A DNA stretch of 64,000 nucleotides. Origin: Limnohabitans sp. Rim28. Its GTDB lineage: Bacteria > Pseudomonadota > Gammaproteobacteria > Burkholderiales > Burkholderiaceae_C. The position numbers and the translations under genes are program-made. Each line of letters begins with the position of its first letter. Positions within the stretch are counted from its first letter, which is position 1. Under the pieces are notes generated by a model. It was not told where the DNA came from and did not search any database. It saw nothing but the letters and a program-made list of their open reading frames with translations. Location: positions 62,001-126,000 of the forward strand of contig NZ_ALKN02000008.1 in the NCBI RefSeq assembly GCF_000293865.2, read 5' to 3'. Shown here one piece after another: positions 10,132-18,701 of this stretch.

Positions 10132-11475
10132 ATGGCACTGCACGCCAAACCTTTGCAACTGAACACGGCAGACGCCGGTTTTGAAGCGGCCTTTGCGGCC
10201 CGCCTGCATTGGTCTGCCGACACCGATGCTGCCATCGAGCAGCGCGTGGCCGACATCCTGGCCGATGTGCAGCAACGCGGCGATGCGGCGGTGCTCGAAT
10301 ACACCCAGCGTTTTGACGGCCTGCAAGCCGCCGACATGAAGGCTTTGGAGATCACACAAGGACAGCTGCAAGCGGCACTCGACAGCCTGCCCGCCGTGCA
10401 GCGCGAAGCCCTGCAAGCCGCTGCCGCCCGTGTGCGCCAGTACCACGAAGCGCAAAAGAAAGCCTCCGGCGAGAGCTGGAGCTACCGCGACGAAGACGGC
10501 ACGCTGCTGGGCCAAAAAGTCACGCCACTCGACCGCGTGGGCATTTACGTGCCGGGGGGCAAAGCCGCTTACCCTTCGTCGGTGTTGATGAACGCGATTC
10601 CCGCCCATGTGGCCGGGGTGCAAGAGATCATCATGGTGGTGCCCACACCGCAAGGTGTGCGCAACCCGCTGGTGCTGGCGGCCGCCTGCGTGGCCGGTGT
10701 GAGCCGCGCCTTCACGGTGGGTGGTGCGCAAGCGGTGGGCGCTTTGGCTTATGGCACCGCCACCATCCCCAAAGTGGACAAAATCACAGGCCCCGGCAAC
10801 GCTTATGTGGCCAGCGCGAAAAAGCGCGTGTTCGGCACCGTGGGCATCGACATGATCGCGGGCCCCAGTGAAATTTTGGTGTTGGCCGATGGCAGCACGC
10901 CCGCCGATTGGGTGGCGATGGATTTGTTCAGCCAGGCCGAGCACGACGAGCTGGCGCAAAGCATCTTGCTGTGCCCCGATGCGGCCTACATCGCCGAGGT
11001 GCAAGCCGCCATCGACCGCTTGCTGCCCACCATGCCGCGCCGCGAGATCATCGCCAAATCGCTCAACGACCGCGGTGCGCTGATCCTCACGCGCAACATG
11101 GAAGAAGCCTGCGCCATCAGCAACCGCATCGCGCCCGAGCACCTCGAGGTCTCGAGCCGCGACCCCCACCGCTGGGAGCCGCTGCTGCGCCATGCGGGTG
11201 CCATCTTTTTGGGGGCGTTCACCAGCGAATCCCTGGGCGACTATTGCGCCGGCCCCAACCATGTGCTGCCCACCAGCGGCACAGCACGCTTCTCGTCGCC
11301 GCTGGGCGTGTACGACTTCCAAAAACGCAGCAGCTTGATTGAAGTGAGCGAAGCCGGTGCTCAGTCATTGGGCCGCATTGCCGCCGAGCTGGCCTATGGC
11401 GAAGGCCTGCAAGCCCACGCCCGTGCTGCCGAACTCCGTTTGAACCCTGTTCCCCCCATGCGAGAGCCGAAATGA
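10132..11475 (+). CDS. hisD: Histidinol dehydrogenase
   Basis: Performs the last two oxidations of histidine biosynthesis, from L-histidinol to L-histidine, using NAD and Zn. The 447-residue length is slightly above the usual 430-435. Family signatures are [49 protein letters not shown], and the Zn/catalytic segment with [11 protein letters not shown] and APEHLEV. It is followed by hisC with a 4-bp overlap. Confidence 0.96.
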   Translation: MALHAKPLQLNTADAGFEAAFAARLHWSADTDAAIEQRVADILADVQQRGDAAVLEYTQRFDGLQAADMKALEITQGQLQAALDSLPAVQREALQAAAARVRQYHEAQKKASGESWSYRDEDGTLLGQKVTPLDRVGIYVPGGKAAYPSSVLMNAIPAHVAGVQEIIMVVPTPQGVRNPLVLAAACVAGVSRAFTVGGAQAVGALAYGTATIPKVDKITGPGNAYVASAKKRVFGTVGIDMIAGPSEILVLADGSTPADWVAMDLFSQAEHDELAQSILLCPDAAYIAEVQAAIDRLLPTMPRREIIAKSLNDRGALILTRNMEEACAISNRIAPEHLEVSSRDPHRWEPLLRHAGAIFLGAFTSESLGDYCAGPNHVLPTSGTARFSSPLGVYDFQKRSSLIEVSEAGAQSLGRIAAELAYGEGLQAHARAAELRLNPVPPMREPK

Positions 11476-12554
11476 CTGTCAGCCCAAAACTGATGCAACG
11501 CATCCGCCAAGACGTGCAGTCCATGCACGCCTACGCCATCCAGGATTCTGCGGGCATGGTCAAGCTCGACGCGATGGAGAACCCGCACATATTGCCCGCT
11601 GATTTGCAAAAGGCTTTGGGTGAGCGACTGGGCGCGCTGGCACTCAACCGCTACCCCGGTGAGCGCGTGAACGTCTTGCGCTATGCCTTGGCGCAATACG
11701 CCGGCATGCCCGAAGGCTTCGACATCATGTTGGGCAATGGCTCGGACGAGTTGATCTCTTTGCTGGCCATGGCCTGCGATGTACCCGGCGCTGCCATCCT
11801 GTCCCCGTTACCCGGCTTTGTCATGTACGCCATGAGCGCCCAGCTGCAAGGCCTGGCCTTCCATGGCGTGCCGCTCACGGCCGACTTCGAACTCGACGAA
11901 GCCGCCATGCTGGCCGCCATCGCCCAGCACAAGCCGTCCATCGTGTACTTGGCCTATCCGAACAACCCCACCGGCAACCTTTGGAACGACGAGGTGATCG
12001 AGAAGATCGTGCTGGCCCAAGGCGCGCAAGGCGGCCTGGTGGTCATGGACGAGGCTTATCAGCCCTTTGCCAGCCGCAGCTACGCAGGCCGCATCACGCG
12101 CCACTCGCATGTGCTCTTGATGCGGACACTGTCTAAGTTTGGCTTGGCCGGTGTGCGTCTGGGCTACATGATCGGTCCCAAGGCTTTGCTGGCCGAGGTC
12201 GACAAGGTGCGCCCGCCTTACAACATCAGCGTGCTCAACACCGAGTGCGCCTTGTTTGCGCTTGAGCATGCCGAGGTGTTTGCCGCCCAGGCCCAAGACC
12301 TGCGCACGCAACGCGCCCGTTTGCTGGCAGAACTGGCCACCCTGCCCGGTGTGACCCCGTTCCCCAGCGAAGCCAACATGGTCCTGGCGCGCGTGCCCGA
12401 TGCCGCCAAAACCTTTGACGGTCTGAAGGCCCACGGTGTGCTGATCAAGAACATTTCTAAAATGCACCCATTGCTGGCCAATTGCCTGCGCCTGACGGTG
12501 GGCACCGCCGCAGAAAACGACCAACTCCTTGCCGCTCTGAAAGCCTCCTTATGA
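11472..12554 (+). CDS. hisC: Histidinol-phosphate aminotransferase
   Basis: PLP-dependent class II aminotransferase converting imidazole acetol-phosphate to histidinol-phosphate. The 360-residue protein shows NPNNPTG-type substrate binding ([11 protein letters not shown]), [10 protein letters not shown], and the PLP-lysine motif [14 protein letters not shown]. The start overlaps the hisD stop (ATGA) and the stop overlaps the hisB start (ATGA), giving tight coupling through this part of the operon. Confidence 0.96.
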   Translation: MTVSPKLMQRIRQDVQSMHAYAIQDSAGMVKLDAMENPHILPADLQKALGERLGALALNRYPGERVNVLRYALAQYAGMPEGFDIMLGNGSDELISLLAMACDVPGAAILSPLPGFVMYAMSAQLQGLAFHGVPLTADFELDEAAMLAAIAQHKPSIVYLAYPNNPTGNLWNDEVIEKIVLAQGAQGGLVVMDEAYQPFASRSYAGRITRHSHVLLMRTLSKFGLAGVRLGYMIGPKALLAEVDKVRPPYNISVLNTECALFALEHAEVFAAQAQDLRTQRARLLAELATLPGVTPFPSEANMVLARVPDAAKTFDGLKAHGVLIKNISKMHPLLANCLRLTVGTAAENDQLLAALKASL

Positions 12555-13141
12555 ACCGCACCGCTGCAGTCACCCGCAAGACGGCCGAGACGAACATCCG
12601 CGTCGCCATCAACCTGGACGGCACAGGCCAAGCCAAGCTGGCCAGTGGCATCGGTTTTCTGGACCACATGCTCGACCAGATCGCGCGCCACGGCCTGATC
12701 GATCTGGACATCGCTTGCGAAGGCGACCTGCACATCGACGGCCACCACACCGTGGAAGACATCGGCATCACCTTGGGCCAGGCCTTTGCGCAAGCCATTG
12801 GCGACAAAAAAGGCATTCGCCGTTATGGCCACGCTTATGTGCCGCTCGACGAGGCCCTGAGCCGCGTGGTGGTGGATTTTTCGGGTCGCCCCGGTTTGCA
12901 CATGGATGTGAATTTCACCTCCGGTTCGCTGGGCTCGCTCGACACGCAACTGGTTTATGAGTTCTTTCAGGGCTTTGTGAACCACGCGCTGTGCACGCTG
13001 CACATCGACAACCTCAAGGGCGTGAACGCGCACCACCAGTGCGAAACCATCTTCAAGGCCTTTGCGCGCGCGGTGCGCATGGCGCTGGAGCTGGACCCGC
13101 GTTCCGCAGGGGTGATTCCATCGACCAAGGGTTCACTCTGA
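12551..13141 (+). CDS. hisB: Imidazoleglycerol-phosphate dehydratase
   Basis: Dehydrates imidazoleglycerol-phosphate. The 196-residue protein is the single-domain dehydratase without the N-terminal phosphatase domain found in enterobacterial HisB. Metal-binding motifs are [30 protein letters not shown] and, near the end, [13 protein letters not shown] chose the ATG overlapping the hisC stop; an in-frame upstream start at 12482 would read through 70 bp of hisC and has no family counterpart. Confidence 0.96.
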   Translation: MNRTAAVTRKTAETNIRVAINLDGTGQAKLASGIGFLDHMLDQIARHGLIDLDIACEGDLHIDGHHTVEDIGITLGQAFAQAIGDKKGIRRYGHAYVPLDEALSRVVVDFSGRPGLHMDVNFTSGSLGSLDTQLVYEFFQGFVNHALCTLHIDNLKGVNAHHQCETIFKAFARAVRMALELDPRSAGVIPSTKGSL

Positions 13142-13142
13142 A

Positions 13143-13799
13143 ATGACCGTCAATCGCGTTGCAGTGGTGGACTATGGCATGGGCAATCTGCGCAGCGTGG
13201 CGCAGGCGGTCATGCATGCCGCCTCCAGCGTGGACCATGCCGAGGTCACCGTGACGTCTGACCCGCATGTGGTGCGCGACGCGCACCGCGTGGTGTTGCC
13301 AGGTCAGGGCGCCATGCCCGATTGCATGCGCGAATTGCGCGAGTCGGGTTTGCTGGATGCCGTGCTCGAAGCCGCAGCCACCAAACCCCTGTTTGGCGTG
13401 TGTGTGGGCATGCAAATGCTGCTGGACCACAGCGACGAGGGCGACACGCCCGGCTTGGGCCTGATCCCTGGGCGCGTGGTCAAGTTCGATTTGGTTGGAC
13501 GCATCCAGCCCGATGGCACCCGCTACAAAGTGCCGCAAATGGGCTGGAACCAGGTCTGGCAAGACAAAGCAGCGCATGCCCTGTGGCAGGGCGTGCAGGA
13601 CGGCAGCTGGTATTATTTTGTGCACAGCTTTTATGCGCAGGTCGCCAACCCGGCGCACAGTGCGGCCCAGACCGATTACGGTGGCCGATTTGCTTGCGCC
13701 ATTGCCCGCGACAATATTTTTGCCACCCAATTTCACCCCGAAAAAAGCGCGGCCCAAGGTCTGGCCTTGTTCCGCAATTTCCTCCACTGGCAGCCTTGA
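13143..13799 (+). CDS. hisH: Imidazole glycerol phosphate synthase, glutaminase subunit
   Basis: Class I glutamine amidotransferase that supplies ammonia to HisF. The 218-residue protein begins [17 protein letters not shown] and has the nucleophile elbow [12 protein letters not shown] with the catalytic Cys, and a C-terminal [12 protein letters not shown] with catalytic His and Glu. The start lies one base after the hisB stop. Its partner hisF is 1.7 kb downstream, with hisA and a mutarotase gene between them. Confidence 0.96.
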   Translation: MTVNRVAVVDYGMGNLRSVAQAVMHAASSVDHAEVTVTSDPHVVRDAHRVVLPGQGAMPDCMRELRESGLLDAVLEAAATKPLFGVCVGMQMLLDHSDEGDTPGLGLIPGRVVKFDLVGRIQPDGTRYKVPQMGWNQVWQDKAAHALWQGVQDGSWYYFVHSFYAQVANPAHSAAQTDYGGRFACAIARDNIFATQFHPEKSAAQGLALFRNFLHWQP

Positions 13800-13846
13800 G
13801 AAGTTTTCACTGCCGTTTTGCTTCCTTCACCAGCATTTAACTCGCC

Positions 13847-14587
13847 ATGATTCTGATCCCCGCCATTGACCTCAAAGACGGCCACTGCGTTCGCCTCAAA
13901 CAGGGCGATATGGACCAAGCCACGACCTTTGGCGAAGACCCCGCCGCCATGGCCCGCACCTGGCTGGAAAAAGGTGCACGCCGTCTGCACCTGGTGGATC
14001 TGAACGGTGCCTTCGCGGGCAAGCCGCAAAACTTCGGGGCCATCAAGTCCATCCTCAAGGCCGTGGGCGACGACATCCCGGTGCAGCTGGGTGGCGGTAT
14101 CCGCGATCTGGACACGATTGAAAAATACATCGACAGCGGCCTGCGCTACGTCATCATCGGCACCGCCGCCGTGAAGAACCCCGGCTTTTTGAAAGACGCC
14201 TGCACCGCCTTTGGTGGCCACATCATCGTGGGCCTGGACGCCAAAGACGGCAAAGTGGCCACCGACGGCTGGAGCAAGCTCACCGGCCACGAAGTGGTGG
14301 ACCTGGCCAAGAAGTTCGAAGACTGGGGCGTCGAGTCCATCATCTACACCGACATTGGCCGCGACGGCATGTTGAGCGGCATCAACATCGACGCCACCGT
14401 CAAGCTGGCGCAAGCCCTCCACATTCCCGTGATCGCCTCGGGCGGCCTGTCCAACATGGCCGACATCGAGCAGCTGTGCGCGGTGGAAGACGAAGGCGTG
14501 GAAGGCGTGATCTGTGGCCGCGCCGTGTACTCGGGCGACCTGGACTTTGCGCTGGCGCAGCAACGCGCCGACGAGCTCAACGGCTGA
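13847..14587 (+). CDS. hisA: ProFAR isomerase HisA
   Basis: Isomerises the aminoaldose to the aminoketose (ProFAR to PRFAR) in histidine synthesis. The 246-residue TIM barrel starts [16 protein letters not shown] with the catalytic Asp, has the phosphate-binding [13 protein letters not shown] loop, and the second catalytic Asp in [14 protein letters not shown]. The 47-base gap after hisH contains no recognisable signal. Confidence 0.96.
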   Translation: MILIPAIDLKDGHCVRLKQGDMDQATTFGEDPAAMARTWLEKGARRLHLVDLNGAFAGKPQNFGAIKSILKAVGDDIPVQLGGGIRDLDTIEKYIDSGLRYVIIGTAAVKNPGFLKDACTAFGGHIIVGLDAKDGKVATDGWSKLTGHEVVDLAKKFEDWGVESIIYTDIGRDGMLSGINIDATVKLAQALHIPVIASGGLSNMADIEQLCAVEDEGVEGVICGRAVYSGDLDFALAQQRADELNG

Positions 14588-14609
14588 TCCTCTCCCTCTC
14601 TTTTTTCAA

Positions 14610-15467
14610 ATGAGCGCTCAGGCCACTTGTCGCGACACCGCGTTCGCCGGCCTGCCCGCTTGTGAATTGGCGCTGCCGCAAGGCGACCGCTTGGTGGTGG
14701 CCTTGCAGGGCGCGCAGGTGCTGTCCTGGGTCTCGGGCGGGCAAGAGCGCCTGTACCTCAGCCCACAAAGCAAGTTCGATGGACAAGCCGCCATTCGCGG
14801 TGGCGTGCCGGTGTGTTTTCCGCAGTTCAACCAACGCGGCCCTCTGGCCGATCGCCTGCCCAAACACGGTTTTGCGCGCAACGTGGCCTGGCAGGCCGAT
14901 GCCCCGATGCTGTCTTCGGACCGCGCCCAACTGAGCCTGCGCCTGGCGGACAGCGCCCAGACCCGCGTCTGGTGGCCCAAGGCCTTTGAGGCGCAGCTGC
15001 ACATCGACCTGAGCCCTGGCGCACTGCAGCTGACGCTGAACGTGCACAACACCGACACCGAGCCACTGGCATTCTCGGGCGCGCTGCACACCTATCTGGC
15101 CGTGCCCGACGTGACGCAGGCCACGCTGCAGGGCCTGGGCGGCCAGCCCGAGTGGGACTCGCTCACCGACCGCCATGCGCCAGCCGCCGACACGCTGCGC
15201 TTTGTCGCCGAGTTTGACCGCGTGTACGAAGCCGCATCCCTGCCCCTGACGCTGAACGGCAGCTTGCAGATTCGCCAAAGCCCCAGCTGGGCCAACACCG
15301 TGGTGTGGAACCCCGCGCAAGACCTGTGCAAGCGCCTGGCCGACATGCCCAAAGACGGCTGGCGCCAGATGCTGTGCGTCGAAGCCGCGCAGGTCTATGC
15401 GCCCATCACCTTGCCTGCGGGCGGGCGCTGGGCGGGCTGGCAGCGCTTGCAAGTCCAGAACCCTTGA
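14610..15467 (+). CDS. D-hexose-6-phosphate mutarotase (YeaD-like)
   Basis: A 285-residue protein of the aldose-1-epimerase superfamily, closest in character to E. coli YeaD, which interconverts anomers of hexose-6-phosphates. Supporting segments are GGVPVCFPQFNQRG near residue 70, LPKHGFARNVAW with a conserved His, and FSGALHTYLAV around the second His. The ATG at 14610 gives a protein starting cleanly; an in-frame upstream start at 14514 lies inside hisA. It is the only non-histidine gene between hisA and hisF and has no obvious role in the pathway, so it is probably a passenger in the operon. Confidence 0.85.
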   Translation: MSAQATCRDTAFAGLPACELALPQGDRLVVALQGAQVLSWVSGGQERLYLSPQSKFDGQAAIRGGVPVCFPQFNQRGPLADRLPKHGFARNVAWQADAPMLSSDRAQLSLRLADSAQTRVWWPKAFEAQLHIDLSPGALQLTLNVHNTDTEPLAFSGALHTYLAVPDVTQATLQGLGGQPEWDSLTDRHAPAADTLRFVAEFDRVYEAASLPLTLNGSLQIRQSPSWANTVVWNPAQDLCKRLADMPKDGWRQMLCVEAAQVYAPITLPAGGRWAGWQRLQVQNP

Positions 15468-15491
15468 ACAACCCCCAAAAGAGAAATCGCC

Positions 15492-16292
15492 ATGCTCGCC
15501 AAACGCATCATCCCTTGCCTCGACGTGACCGGCGGTCGCGTGGTCAAGGGCGTCAACTTTGTCGAACTGCGCGACGCCGGAGATCCGGTCGAAATCGCCG
15601 CCCGCTACAACGAGCAGGGCGCTGATGAACTCACCTTCCTCGACATCACCGCCACCAGCGACGGGCGCGACGTGATCCTGCACATCATCGAAGCCGTGGC
15701 CAGCCAGGTCTTCATTCCGCTCACGGTGGGTGGCGGTGTGCGCACCGTGGAAGACGTGCGCCGCTTGCTGAACGCAGGGGCCGACAAAACCAGCTTCAAC
15801 TCGGCCGCCATTGCCAACCCGCAGGTCATCCGCGACGCGTCGGCCAAATACGGCGCGCAGTGCATCGTGGTGGCCATCGACGGCAAACGCCGCACACCCG
15901 AAGACGAGCAACGCATCGGCACCAATGGTTTGCCCATGGGCCCCGGCTGGGACGTGTACAGCCACGGCGGTCGCAAAAACGTGGGCCTGGACGCGGTGGC
16001 CTGGGCCGCCCAAATGGCCGACTACGGCGCAGGCGAAATCTTGCTCACCAGCATGGACCGCGACGGCACCAAAAGCGGCTTTGACCTGCAGCTGACCCGC
16101 GCCGTGAGCGACGCGGTGAGCGTGCCCGTGATTGCGTCAGGCGGCGTGGGCAACCTGGACCACCTGGCCGATGGCGTGAGCATCGGCGGCGCCGACGCCG
16201 TTTTGGCGGCGAGCATCTTTCACTACGGTGAATACACAGTGCAACAGGCCAAAGCGCGGATGCGCGAGCGCGGCATCGCCGTGCGCTTGTAA
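15492..16292 (+). CDS. hisF: Imidazole glycerol phosphate synthase, cyclase subunit
   Basis: Cyclase that builds the imidazole ring from PRFAR and ammonia delivered by HisH. The 266-residue barrel starts [20 protein letters not shown] with the first catalytic Asp and carries [18 protein letters not shown] with the second. It is about 10 residues longer than common HisF because of an extended loop around [11 protein letters not shown]. hisI normally follows directly in related operons; here an accessory block of about 3.9 kb starts immediately after the stop codon. Confidence 0.96.
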   Translation: MLAKRIIPCLDVTGGRVVKGVNFVELRDAGDPVEIAARYNEQGADELTFLDITATSDGRDVILHIIEAVASQVFIPLTVGGGVRTVEDVRRLLNAGADKTSFNSAAIANPQVIRDASAKYGAQCIVVAIDGKRRTPEDEQRIGTNGLPMGPGWDVYSHGGRKNVGLDAVAWAAQMADYGAGEILLTSMDRDGTKSGFDLQLTRAVSDAVSVPVIASGGVGNLDHLADGVSIGGADAVLAASIFHYGEYTVQQAKARMRERGIAVRL

Positions 16293-16500
16293 AGCCTATT
16301 TAAAAACGCTTCCACATCGGCCACCCCCATCTCACTCGGGTGGTGCATGCCAGCGGTCTGCACTGCGCCTTATTGCCTAAAAAAATAATTCAATAGATGT
16401 AATATTTATTGGATTTGAATTTATAGTGCATAGACCGAACTCGCTCACGCATTTGATCGAGCAAGCGGGTGGACTGGGAGTAAGGGGCACTGGGCATCAT
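16293..16500 (-). pseudogene. intI: Integron integrase IntI, N-terminal remnant
   Basis: Reading leftward from 16500, the translation starts MMPSAPYSQSTRLLDQMRER and continues VRSMHYKFKSNKYYIY before a TGA stop at 16390-16392. Integron integrases start with this pattern (LLDQ-R-R-R--HY----E--Y--W), and the TGA stands where their conserved Trp is expected. After a frameshift the reading resumes as [20 protein letters not shown], matching the family's RHP-MG--EVE-FL block, and is cut off at the hisF stop codon. So about 70 of roughly 330 residues remain, without the catalytic domain. The orientation, divergent from the cassettes, is that of a canonical integron. No LexA box was seen upstream. 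Confidence 0.8.
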
Positions 16501-16641
16501 GGCAAATTTATACATGTGCAAGATCACAGAACATGAATCTGTAAGCCAAGGCGCAGGCGGCTTGCAGCCATTCAATCCAAAAGGTGTATCGACTTTGCCC
16601 GGATGTATCCACTGGGTTTTGCGGTCTACATCACGTTAGAT
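16501..16641 (+). other. Candidate attI region with recombination core site
   Basis: This stretch between the intI remnant and the first cassette ends in CACGTTAGATC; the core GTTAGAT occupies 16635-16641, and the cut would fall between G16635 and T16636. The same core, GTTAGAC, ends the attC at 17554-17560, so the two define a cassette with matching ends. No partner R'' box or strong hairpin was found upstream, which fits attI (single-core) better than attC. The rest of the stretch shows nothing else recognisable. Confidence 0.6.
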
Positions 16642-16656
16642 CTTATTGGAGTGTTC

Positions 16657-17475
16657 ATGGCCGAAGAGAACAAGATCAGGGATGTTGTTGATGCTGTCAC
16701 TGGCGTCGCAAAAGCGGTTCCCATATATCAAGATATTGTGCAACCCGCTGCCCAAGAAATCGGTAAGGGTTTGCAGACCGTTGCGAAAACAGTTCACGTC
16801 ATATTGGCGCCGGTCAGCGCTCTCGTGTGGGGGTATGACCAGATCAAAGAGTTTGTTTCAACAAAAGTTGCTGAACGGCTCAAAAATGTACCGCCAGAAA
16901 ATCTGGTCTCACCAAAGCCAAATGTTGCCGGGCCTGCATTAGAGGCACTACGTTACACAGGCCACGAATCGTTATTAAGCGATCTCTATGCAAATCTTCT
17001 AGCGGCCTCAATGGATTCGACTACAGCAGAAGGTGCACATCCAGCGTTCGTTGAAATCATCAAGCAACTTACTCCTGATGAAGCGAAGCTAGTTGCATTA
17101 TTCGCAAATGACACCCCAATGCCTTTAGTGAGCATTCGCTGGGAGTTCAAGCCGAATCAAGAAGGAAAAACTGGCGGGAAAGATGTCCTCGTTCACTATT
17201 CGCACCTCGGAAATGTTGCTGGTTGCCAGTACCCCCAGATGACTCCGACCTACATCGACAATTTGTGTCGTCTAGGTTTGGCAGAAGTTCCAACGTTCTA
17301 CGAATACACCTATAAGGGTGCATACGACGATCTGGAAAATGACCCGATTTTCAAGGCGCACAAGGCATCAATCGAAGCAAATCCAGAAATACAGCCAGTG
17401 CTTGAAAAGAAGGGGTTAAGAGTTACCGAGCTTGGTAAGCAGTTTGCTCGTATTTGCGTTGTTCCCAAGCAATGA
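16657..17475 (+). CDS. DUF4393 / Abi-alpha family protein, integron cassette gene
   Basis: A 272-residue soluble protein of the DUF4393 (Abi-alpha) family, a group associated with abortive-infection phage defence. Recognisable blocks are VPIYQDIVQPAAQEIGKGLQ near residue 30, APVSALVWGYDQIKEF, GPALEALRYTGHESLLSDLY and ANLLAASMD followed by HPAFVEIIKQLTPDEAKL. I start it at 16657 because GGAG sits 6 bases upstream and this ATG is just inside the cassette boundary; an in-frame ATG at 16603 lies before the core site. No membrane segment or nuclease motif is visible. Codons ending in A or T (TTA, ATA, AGA) are commoner than in the flanking his genes, suggesting transfer. Defence activity is inferred from the family only. 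Confidence 0.75.
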   Translation: MAEENKIRDVVDAVTGVAKAVPIYQDIVQPAAQEIGKGLQTVAKTVHVILAPVSALVWGYDQIKEFVSTKVAERLKNVPPENLVSPKPNVAGPALEALRYTGHESLLSDLYANLLAASMDSTTAEGAHPAFVEIIKQLTPDEAKLVALFANDTPMPLVSIRWEFKPNQEGKTGGKDVLVHYSHLGNVAGCQYPQMTPTYIDNLCRLGLAEVPTFYEYTYKGAYDDLENDPIFKAHKASIEANPEIQPVLEKKGLRVTELGKQFARICVVPKQ

Positions 17476-17479
17476 CACG

Positions 17480-17560
17480 AGCTAACAACCCCTTCGAGAG
17501 GGACGCTCCGCCAGCAAGCTTTGCTTGCTGTCTCCGCGCCCCTCAAGCTAAACGTTAGAC
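17480..17560 (+). other. Integron attC site of the DUF4393 cassette
   Basis: The site runs from AGCTAAC (R'', 17480-17486) to GTTAGAC (R', 17554-17560), which are near-complementary outer boxes. Inside are imperfectly paired L boxes (CTTCGAGAGGGACGC against GCGCCCCTCAAG) and a perfect central hairpin, CAGCAAGC-TTT-GCTTGCTG at 17512-17530. The length of about 81 bases, box order and start just after the gene's stop codon are those of a gene-cassette attC. Confidence 0.85.
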
Positions 17561-17595
17561 CTTCTTCACAATTTGTTCCAATAAGGAGAAACACC

Positions 17596-17982
17596 ATGAA
17601 AAGCAATCCGGTGGGTTGGTTTGAAATTTACGTTCAGGACATGCCCCGTGCAAAGGCGTTTTACGAGGCGGTGTTTCAAGGCGCATTAGAAGAGTTGAAA
17701 AATCCTGACCCCAACGGTTTCCCCGAAATGGAAATGTGGGCTTTTCCCATGTCGATGGAAGGTTCAGGTGCAGCAGGGGCGTTGGTGAAAATGGCCGGAT
17801 GCCCCTCTGGCGGTAGCACCTTGGTGTATTTTTCCTGTGAGGATTGTTCAGTGGAGGCTGAACGAGCAGCAGCGCATGGAGGAGGCATCTTCAAAGGCAA
17901 GACGTCAATTGGTGAGCACGGCTTTATGGCAATGGTTGTCGATACCGAAGGCAATACGATTGGCCTTCATTCCATGCAATGA
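17596..17982 (+). CDS. VOC (glyoxalase-fold) family protein 1
   Basis: A 128-residue vicinal-oxygen-chelate family protein: it begins VGWFEIYVQDMPRAKAFYEA and ends with a second half, GFMAMVVDTEGNTIGLHS, the repeated beta-alpha-beta-beta-beta pattern of the fold. It starts 41 bases after the attC end with AAGGAGA just upstream, so it could be the first gene of a following cassette. Substrate unknown; relatives are annotated as glyoxalase or bleomycin-resistance-like without proof. Its stop overlaps an upstream in-frame ATG of the next gene. Confidence 0.8.
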   Translation: MKSNPVGWFEIYVQDMPRAKAFYEAVFQGALEELKNPDPNGFPEMEMWAFPMSMEGSGAAGALVKMAGCPSGGSTLVYFSCEDCSVEAERAAAHGGGIFKGKTSIGEHGFMAMVVDTEGNTIGLHSMQ

Positions 17983-18014
17983 ATGCAGAGTCCGCTTCGA
18001 TTCAAGGCAGCGCT

Positions 18015-18401
18015 ATGAAACTTGGCTACACGATCATTTATGTCCCAAGCGTCCCGTCGTCACTCCGGTTCTACGAGCAAGCCTTTGGGCTTGTAAAAAG
18101 GTTCTTACACGAATCCGGCGACTACGGTGAACTGTCAACTGGGGAAACAACGCTGGCCTTTGCGTCCCATGCGCTCGGCGAGGCCAATTTCCCAACGGGC
18201 CACGTCAAAGCCAGTGAGTCCAATCTGCCTCTGGGCATGGAGATCGCACTGGTCACAGAAAACGTCGATACGGCCCACCAGTCAGCGCTCTTGCATGGCG
18301 CAATCGAGTTGTCTGCGCCAGCACAAAAGCCTTGGGGGCAAGTGGTGTCCTACCTCCGCGCACCTGACGGTACGCTCATCGAGCTTTGCACCTCGGTTTA
18401 G
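18015..18401 (+). CDS. VOC (glyoxalase-fold) family protein 2
   Basis: A 128-residue VOC protein: MKLGYTIIYVPSVPSSLRFY at the start, and a C-terminal GQVVSYLRAPDGTLIELCT strand carrying the likely metal-ligand Glu. I prefer the ATG at 18015, with AAGG 7 bases upstream; an in-frame ATG at 17979 overlaps the previous stop codon (ATGA) and would add 12 residues. The two VOC genes are therefore probably translated together. Substrate unknown. Confidence 0.8.
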   Translation: MKLGYTIIYVPSVPSSLRFYEQAFGLVKRFLHESGDYGELSTGETTLAFASHALGEANFPTGHVKASESNLPLGMEIALVTENVDTAHQSALLHGAIELSAPAQKPWGQVVSYLRAPDGTLIELCTSV

Positions 18402-18403
18402 CC

Positions 18404-18613
18404 ATGAGCTGTAAGGGTGTGAGGCTTGATCAAGCTTGGATAAGCACGCCCAAAAAACAGCGTGGCCGCAAGACCACCTTGTCTTTGTTGCCCTTCATGG
18501 CAACGGCGGTTTTCCTCATGGTTGTCGGCGCAGCCATGTCTGCCTATGCGCCCGGTGCAAAATCGATTGGCCAAGTTTTGGACTTCGCCTGCGCAAAGCG
18601 AGCCGCCAGATGA
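18404..18613 (+). CDS. Possible small membrane protein (doubtful)
   Basis: A 69-residue open frame starting ATG 3 bases after the VOC 2 stop, with one hydrophobic segment (LPFMATAVFLMVVGAAMSAY). I recognise no family, no good ribosome-binding site stands upstream, and two other frames are open over the same stretch. The region 18402-18701 otherwise holds nothing I can identify, and no attC-like boxes. It may be a gene remnant. Confidence 0.2.
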   Translation: MSCKGVRLDQAWISTPKKQRGRKTTLSLLPFMATAVFLMVVGAAMSAYAPGAKSIGQVLDFACAKRAAR

Positions 18614-18701
18614 TGCCTTGCCCCTTTCTCAAACGCAGTGTCAACGCACACCGTTTTGCTGAGTTTGCTGTGCACCGCACAGCGTCAACCTGAGAATTCA
18701 C

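Noticed and set aside
16510-16540. A LexA (SOS) box upstream of the intI remnant
   Set aside because: The inverted repeat ACAGA-N7-TCTGT has the half-sites in the opposite order from CTGT-N8-ACAG, so it is not a LexA site.
16390-16575. A 61-codon minus-strand frame as an independent gene starting at 16575
   Set aside because: Only the part from 16500 on has integrase-like sequence, and the match continues in another frame past the stop, so it is a decayed intI piece, not a gene.
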